Position numbers and translations under genes: made by a program. The notes beneath the pieces were generated by a model. It worked only from the letters and a program-made list of their open reading frames with translations, was not told where the DNA came from and ran no database searches. Positions 6,708-10,928 of a stretch of DNA of 10,928 nt are shown here, one piece after another; positions within the stretch are counted from its first letter, which is position 1; every line of letters starts with the position of its first letter. This DNA comes from Globomyces pollinis-pini (lineage: Eukaryota > Chytridiomycota > Chytridiomycetes > Rhizophydiales > Globomycetaceae), in the NCBI GenBank assembly GCA_025399215.1, contig MU621546.1, positions 1-10,928 of the forward strand. Reading direction: 5' to 3'.

Positions 6708-9700
6708 ATGATTTCAATCCTGGCATTTTTTACTCTCTTTGGATCAATTCTAATGGTTAAACCGGAAGATTTTAAAACTTGCGATCAATCTGCTTTCTGT
6801 GTTCGTCATCGTGCATTCCAAGAATTATCATCAAAATCAAATACATTTCATTGGTCTTTATCTTCAATTAATTATCATCCTACTTCAATCATAGGTTCAT
6901 TCTATATTCTAATAAGAATTAGGAACGTTAACTAGATCTGATGATGATACACCTTATTATTGTGAATTTAATACTCTATCAAATTCAATTCGAGTTAGAA
7001 TTCATGAACAAAATCCTATACATGATCGATTTCATCCTGAATTTTCTATTGAAAACATCAAAGATCATCCATATCAAAAATTTAATCAACCAAATGGTGA
7101 TATTTGGATTGAATATGAACAAACTAAATTAGTTTTACATTCAAATCCATTCAAATTTGAAATCTTTGTTAATGATGTACCAGCTGTTGAATTCAATGGA
7201 CGAGGATTGTTTTATTATGAACCATATCAAAATGAGCATACTGTTCCAAATTTTGCTAAATTAAAAGAGGGTAATTTTACAAATGATTGATTTTTTTTAG
7301 ATATTGATTTATCTGAATCTGATAAAGTTATTGAAGAATTGAAGAAAAAGGTGGTTCATGAAGTGGGATCTGAAACTTTTAAACAAACAACAGATTCCAA
7401 ACCAAAAGGTATCACGTAAACCATGTTGATTTTTGTTATAGGTGCATCTTCTTTTGGATTGGATATTGGTTTTCCAGGGTCTAACCATGTATTTGGAATT
7501 CCATCTCATGCTTCTTCTTTTTCATTAAAAACTACCAGGTAATAAATTAAACCCTAATAGATAGAGGTCATAATGCACAATATACAGAACCATATCGATT
7601 ATACAATTTGGATGTGTTTGAATATATTCTGGATTCTCCAATGGCTCTTTATGGTTCCATTCCATTCATGATGTCACATAAATTGGGACTAACAACTGGT
7701 GTATTAGTACTCAATTCTGCTGAAATGTGGATTGATATTGAAAAACCAGAAAACAAGGTATTCCATCTTTATTGATAAATAGAAACGAACTGATACGCAT
7801 TGGATGATTGAATCAGGATTACTTGATTTGTTTATCTTTACTGGCCCAACTCAACAAGATGTATTTAATAGCCTTACTGAATTAACCGGTCGACCCCAAT
7901 TACCCCAACAATTTGCTATTGCATACCACCAATGCCGATGGAATTATAATACAGAAGATGATGTGAAGGAAGTAGATGCCAATTTTGACAATTATGATAT
8001 CCCATATGATGTTTTATGGTTAGACATTGAACATACTGATGGCAAACGGTATTTTACATGGGATTCAGTTAAATTCCCTACTCCAGAAATAATGCAAAAC
8101 AATCTATCAGCCAAAGGGCGTAAAATGGTTACCATTATTGATCCACAGTAAGTATTGATGAATGATTTTGACAAAAGTATTAAAAAAGATTCTGGTTATG
8201 GAGTATCACAAAAAGGAAAAGATTTGGATATTTTTGTTAAAAAACCTGATGGTGAAACATTTGATGGTTGGTGTTGGCCAGGGGATTCCAACTGGATTGA
8301 TTATACCAATCCTAAAGGACGTGAATATTGGTCAGAGCAATTTCGTTTTTCCAACTATAAGGTATCATTTTCAATGAGTTTAACCCAAAGGGTTCTACCA
8401 AATCGTTATATACATGGAATGACATGAATGAGGTGATGAAACCAACCACTTATATTCTAGCCTTCTGTATTTACTGGTCCTGAAATAACAATGCCCAAAG
8501 ATTTAATTCATCACAAAGGTGTGGAGCATCGAGATGTACACAATGCGTATGGAATGTTGCAAGTATGTGGCAGTTTTTCATTGATATTTAGCACCGATCT
8601 ACTTTTGAAGGACATTTGTTGAGAAATGATAATCAAGATCGACCATTTATTCTATCACGAGCGTTCTTTGCTGGTACTCAACGTTATGGGGCTATCTGGA
8701 CAGGTGACAATACAGCAGATTGGAATCATTTAGCCTCATCAGTACCAATGTTGCTCACTATTGGTATTTCTGGTGTTACATTTTGTGGTGGTAATTGGAA
8801 TGGTGTATTGATTTGTGTAATTAGCTGATGTTGGTGGATTTTTCTTGAACCCTGATGGTGAATTATTAACCCGTTGGTACCAAGTTGGAGCTTTACAACC
8901 TTTCTTCAGAGGTCATGCCCATATTGATACTAAACGTCGTGAACCTTGGTTGTTTGGTGAACCATACACTACCATGATTCGAGATAGCATTTTACGACGA
9001 TACAAACTTTTGCCTTATCTATATACACTATTTTCTGAATCAAATGTCAATGGTTCTCCTGTGATGAGGTTTTGGAACTGTTATTAAATGATTAGATCAT
9101 TGATGCAAGAATTCCCAAAGGATGAATTGACTTTTGGAATGGAAGATCAGTTCATGTTAGGATCTGCCTTATTAGTAAAACCGGTTGTTGAGTCACATCA
9201 AGAACGCACTACTGTTTATTTACCACCTTCTGCCAATTGGTATGATTACGATACGTTTGAACCAATCAAGTCCAAAAATGGGTATTATACTTTAGATACA
9301 CCATTAGAAAAGTTACCTATTTTCTTACGAGGTGGTGTTATTGTCCCTAGACGAGACCGGCAAAGACGTAGTTCTGTCGCCATGAAACATGATCCATACA
9401 CTTTATTGGTACCATTAAGTACTTTGGTAAATCTTCCTCTATATATTAACTTTGGTAGTCTGAATCAAAAGGCAAATTGTATGAAGATGATGGACATTCA
9501 TATTCATACAAGTTAGGTGACTTTGTCAATACTACTTTTGAATACAAGAACAATGTCCTTAAATCGTATCCAGCTAGTAGCACACCAACTCCATCCATTA
9601 TACAACCTATTGAAAGAATTGTCATTATTGGATTAACTTTTGAACCATCCGTGATTAAACATCAAACCAAAGAATTATATTTTGTCACTAAAATGATCAA

Positions 9701-9776
9701 TGGTATGTATCAAGTCACCATCAAAAATCCTGGAATTGATGTGCATGAACCATTTATGATTCAAGTTGTGAATTAA
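6708..9776 (+). CDS. glucosidase II alpha subunit (GH31, ER N-glycan processing), 905 aa, 13 exons
   Basis: Exons: 6708-6894, 6923-7270, 7301-7408, 7442-7538, 7565-7757, 7783-8147, 8178-8361, 8391-8432, 8461-8562, 8592-8790, 8825-9068, 9096-9426, 9459-9776. The 12 introns are 25-34 nt (351 nt in all), and the frame is intact. The enzyme trims the two inner alpha-1,3-glucoses from N-glycans in the ER lumen, feeding the calnexin cycle. Visible: signal peptide (1-17); [10 protein letters not shown] (22-31), the N-terminal hallmark of the family; [22 protein letters not shown] (390-398); the nucleophile motif WNDMNEPSVF with D505; the acid/base region WTGDN with D581; FCGADVGGFF; and RWYQ...PFFRGHAH. 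It has no HDEL; the alpha subunit is normally held in the ER by the beta subunit, which is not in this window. Length is close to yeast and animal homologues. The start is the only ATG giving a signal peptide. The animal name is GANAB, the fission yeast name gls2. Confidence 0.95.
8433..8460 (+). other. 28-nt intron inside the GH31 catalytic motif
   Basis: The sequence codes N-D-M-N-E up to GAG (8430-8432). A GTGATG...TTCTAG intron follows, and the frame resumes with P-S-V-F at 8461. The upstream exon is only 42 nt (8391-8432), lying between introns of 29 and 28 nt. Without removal, the reading frame stops shortly after. Confidence 0.9.
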
Positions 9777-9780
9777 TAAA
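9775..9780 (+). terminator. AATAAA poly(A) signal overlapping the glucosidase II stop codon
   Basis: The gene ends TAATAAA. The stop is 9774-9776 and AATAAA starts at 9775, the same arrangement as at the end of the reductase. Confidence 0.5.
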
Positions 9781-10382
9781 GTTCTTTTTTTGAATTTTAT
9801 ATGGAATGTTATTTCAAGTCACTTAATTTTCGAAAGGGTTTTTATTACATTAACCAAGTAAACCGTGAAGAATGTCATTTGTTGTGATCGATCAACGTGA
9901 TGCATCTTGGAAGTTGAAGTCATGGGCTGGAATTTGAGTCCCTTGATTTGATGATGTGTTTAACTGTTATGGATAAATCTTCGATGAGTTTTCATTAGAG
10001 GTAAATCTTTGGTAGTTATTCTATATAAACTCAGTCCGTTTTGGAAATACTTGTTTGGCAATCGCAATAAATTATCCATTTATATCTGCAAGCCTTGACC
10101 TATCTTCAAAGAAAGGGCTAACTGAACCATCCGACACGCCAGACGGGGTTGAATGAATTTCATTTCCATTCACCAGTCAAATAATGGAGCATATTGACCG
10201 TGGATATACCTCTTGACGACAATTGTCTTTAAGAGATCCAAAAGCACAAAACTATTTAGATCTCGAATGATTGTGCTTTCAATTTGACCCATTCATATTC
10301 CTTACACAGACAAAAGAAACACCTCTGTCAGTTTTACTTTTAATTGGATATCTTTTTCTCCGCTGTGATTTCATTAGAATCT

Positions 10383-10401
10383 AGATCTAATGATTAGATC
10401 T
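10383..10401. repeat. 19-bp inverted repeat
   Basis: AGATCTAAT (10383-10391) is followed by one G and then its exact reverse complement ATTAGATCT (10393-10401). A related TTAGATCTCGAATGATT occurs near 10256-10272. It could be a dimeric protein-binding site; no function is known. Confidence 0.5.
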
Positions 10402-10823
10402 CCATTTTGTTCTCAAGCAACGAATGCCATAAGACAGAGTGGAGAGTAAAGTGAGTTCCTCTCTCGCGATTCCTTACCTACCGATACGTTCGATCCTGCT
10501 TCTTCATGCACTGCTTCCGCTTTAGTTACAAACCTCCACATGAAGCAACTCAAAGCGGTATACCCGTTTATGGTATTACAGCCACTTGTGTATCAATTAC
10601 CCTTACTGCGCATTGCTACACTGATTTGTTACACGATACTTGATCAAGTCTTACACTGTGATTAAGAAATCCAATGCAATCAGAAAAAACCTATAAGAAT
10701 CCCTGCAACTTGAACAACGCAATTTGGTGATGCCAAGATTGCAACAGTGGGAAACTATTGGTTTCACAAAATGCTTTGACAAAAAGCACAGTATGGGTTT
10801 TGCAGCGTAAAAAACACACAGCA

Positions 10824-10829
10824 TATAAA
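10824..10829 (+). promoter_or_regulatory. TATA box of the right-edge gene
   Basis: TATAAA within GCATATAAAG ends 28 bases before the ATG at 10858, the same spacing as for the 8-Cys gene. Confidence 0.55.
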
Positions 10830-10857
10830 GTGACGATCGGAGACGAGAATTATCTAG

Positions 10858-10928
10858 ATGATTTCAATTCTCTTTTTAGCTCTATCTGTTGCATGTTTAC
10901 CACAATCAAATCCTGCCAATCCTGATTT
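10858..10928 (+). CDS. secreted protein, N-terminus only (cut by window end)
   Basis: ATG at 10858 opens a frame that reaches the end of the window (23 codons plus two bases). It begins MISILFLALSVACLP, a good signal peptide with cleavage likely near the Ala-Cys, followed by a Pro/Asn/Ser-rich start (QSNPANPD) as in many secreted or cell-wall proteins. The TATA box 28 bases upstream supports the start. Nothing can be said about its function, and an intron could occur beyond the edge. Confidence 0.55.
   Translation, partial: MISILFLALSVACLPQSNPANPD

Larger units (their letters stand above)
9781..10857. other. noncoding kilobase with a GC-richer block
   Basis: I find no supported gene in these 1,077 bases. 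Composition is not uniform: the sixty bases at 10081-10140 and those from 10441 to 10560 are roughly 45-50% G+C by hand count, clearly above the coding genes. A plus-strand frame without an early ATG is open at 10450-10662 (71 codons), which chance can explain. I compared the stretch by eye with tRNA, 5S, U1, U2 and U6 features and saw no match. It contains perfect palindromes (10383-10401, 10638-10649) and interleaved complementary heptamers (10502-10558), so a structured ncRNA, a decayed element or a long promoter are all possible. Confidence 0.45.

Noticed and set aside
7992..8174. Minus-strand 60-aa ORF
   Set aside because: It is antisense to a conserved glucosidase II exon and is a shadow frame.
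6708..9776. Glucosidase II as a pseudogene with many stops and frameshifts
   Set aside because: Every interruption coincides with a 25-34 nt GT-AG segment whose removal restores the conserved protein; twelve such coincidences argue for introns, not decay.
10450..10665. 71-codon open frame as a gene
   Set aside because: There is no ATG in the first 30 or so codons, no recognisable motif and no splice partners; the length is within chance expectation at this G+C.
1..10928. CRISPR array, insertion sequence or prophage
   Set aside because: The gene structure is eukaryotic, the only tandem repeat lacks spacers of uniform size, and no transposase or terminal inverted repeats were seen.

Overview
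The window reads as nuclear DNA of a compact, AT-rich eukaryote, most likely a fungus, and possibly an early-diverging lineage. The evidence is spliceosomal GT-AG introns, TATA boxes, AATAAA poly(A) signals, a secreted 8-cysteine protein with a GPI-type tail, a Fre-type ferric reductase, and an ER glucosidase II alpha subunit with fungal-type motifs. The taxon is inference. The genes use the standard code, with TAA, TAG and TGA all serving as stops.

Layout from left to right: 1-727 holds a decayed or partial gene of unknown function on the plus strand (best part 413-727). 1026-1913 (minus) is a 277-aa TspO/MBR-like membrane protein. 2319-4094 (minus) is a complete 543-aa ferric reductase / NADPH-oxidase-type flavocytochrome. 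4251-4374 is a 41-bp tandem repeat in the reductase promoter. 4461-4925 (minus) is a 154-aa secreted 8-Cys protein with a GPI-like tail. 5282-6083 (minus) is a 246-aa three-span membrane protein I do not recognise. 6321-6521 (minus) is a 66-aa single-span microprotein. 6708-9776 (plus) is a complete 905-aa glucosidase II alpha (GH31) in 13 exons. 9781-10857 is noncoding and partly richer in GC. 10858 onward is the first 23 codons of another secreted protein.

The most striking property is the introns. I place 20 in four genes from conserved protein motifs and continuous reading frames. Nineteen are 25-34 nt long and close to the lower size limit known for spliceosomal introns. The twentieth, in the reductase, is 55 nt and divides exactly into a 26-nt and a 29-nt GT-AG unit. 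All six introns whose length is a multiple of three contain an in-frame stop. Several TATA boxes lie about 30 nt before the ATG, and some poly(A) signals overlap the stop codon, so the mRNAs should have almost no UTRs.

Three neighbouring minus-strand genes (8-Cys surface protein, ferric reductase, TspO-like protein) could form an iron/heme handling neighbourhood, but this is inference from family roles and adjacency. Glucosidase II is a housekeeping ER enzyme of N-glycan quality control and has no evident functional link to its neighbours.
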